Below are positions 4,761 through 5,022 of a stretch of DNA of 5,022 nucleotides, piece by piece; the stretch's first letter is position 1; each line of letters opens with the position of its first letter. Both the position numbers and the translations under genes were made by a program. The notes below the pieces were generated by a model, which was not told the DNA's origin, did not search any database, and saw nothing but the letters and a program-made list of their open reading frames with translations. The DNA comes from an uncultured Collinsella sp. (GTDB lineage: Bacteria > Actinomycetota > Coriobacteriia > Coriobacteriales > Coriobacteriaceae): positions 1 through 5,022 of the forward strand of contig CABSZR010000125.1 of assembly GCA_902482185.1 (NCBI GenBank), written 5' to 3'.

Positions 4761-5022
4761 CTACATCTGCATAAACGGGTTCTGCATAAGTTCGCGCGCC
4801 ATCGTGGTCGAATCGCCATGGCCCGTCAAGCAAACGGTATCGGGCGGAAGCATCTTGGCAAGTTTGGAGAGCGAGCGCATAATCGCCGCCTCGTCACCGC
4901 CGGAAAGATCGGTACGACCGTGGCTGCCCGGGAAAAGCGTGTCGCCCACAAAGGCGATGTTCCCCCGCTCGGTCGCGGCGAACAGGACGATGCCGCCCGG
5001 CGTATGCCCCGGCGTCTCGATC
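4761..5022 (-). CDS. Metallo-beta-lactamase-fold hydrolase, C-terminal part
   Basis: Partial: the frame is open to the window edge, so 86 C-terminal residues are seen and the N-terminus, with the HxHxDH metal motif, lies outside. The visible part reads IETPGHTPGG (metal-binding His), then FVGDTLFPGSHGRTDL (bridging Asp in GDTLF), and near the end LTGHGDSTTMARELMQNPFM (metal-binding His in GHGDST). This is the standard order of the glyoxalase II-like branch of small MBL hydrolases, which often act on thioesters; the substrate cannot be told. A GTG at 4949 is an internal Val codon, not the start. It ends in TAG about 195 nt before the fba start, with no convincing terminator between them. Confidence 0.92.
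   Translation of the reverse strand, partial: IETPGHTPGGIVLFAATERGNIAFVGDTLFPGSHGRTDLSGGDEAAIMRSLSKLAKMLPPDTVCLTGHGDSTTMARELMQNPFMQM

Noticed and set aside
4567..4833. Upstream extension of the fba reading frame to an ATG at 4833
   Set aside because: The extension overlaps the end of the MBL-fold gene, contains the promoter and AGGAGG site, and has no aldolase homology. The family N-terminus begins at 4566.

Overview
The window looks like chromosome from a moderately GC-rich bacterium. The protein sequences and gene set fit the class Coriobacteriia (Actinomycetota), with a Collinsella-like gut organism as my best guess. That is inferred from general sequence character, not from a database match. 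Every gene I can support lies on the minus strand, so the window is read from high to low coordinates.

In transcription order it holds: (1) 4761-5022, the C-terminal part of a metallo-beta-lactamase-fold hydrolase that runs off the window edge; (2) 3700-4566, a complete class II fructose-bisphosphate aldolase (fba) with its own promoter, a strong ribosome site and a very long hairpin after the stop; (3) 3385-3699, an intergenic region with an imperfect ~99-bp tandem duplication, one copy of which forms part of a 92-nt inverted repeat; (4) 1915-3348, a cytoplasmic protein with a C-terminal transglutaminase/cysteine-protease-like domain and an intact Cys-His-Asp triad; (5) 1789-1875, tRNA-Leu(CAA) with an intrinsic terminator; (6) 341-1525, the translation operon infC-rpmI-rplT (IF3, L35, L20), ending in a strong intrinsic terminator; (7) 1-282, an unassigned stretch.

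The most interesting part is the infC leader (about 1526-1701). It has a textbook intrinsic terminator (GNRA-capped hairpin plus seven U) just before the infC ribosome site. An upstream segment can pair with the 5' arm of that terminator, and a possible 18-codon leader ORF runs through the hairpin. infC itself appears to start at AUA: the apparent upstream ATG lies inside the Shine-Dalgarno sequence. Together these suggest both transcriptional attenuation and IF3-type translational autoregulation of the operon.

The genes are otherwise ordinary housekeeping functions: glycolysis/gluconeogenesis (fba), translation initiation and the large ribosomal subunit (infC, rpmI, rplT), and a leucine tRNA. 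The transglutaminase-like protein is the only one whose role is unknown.
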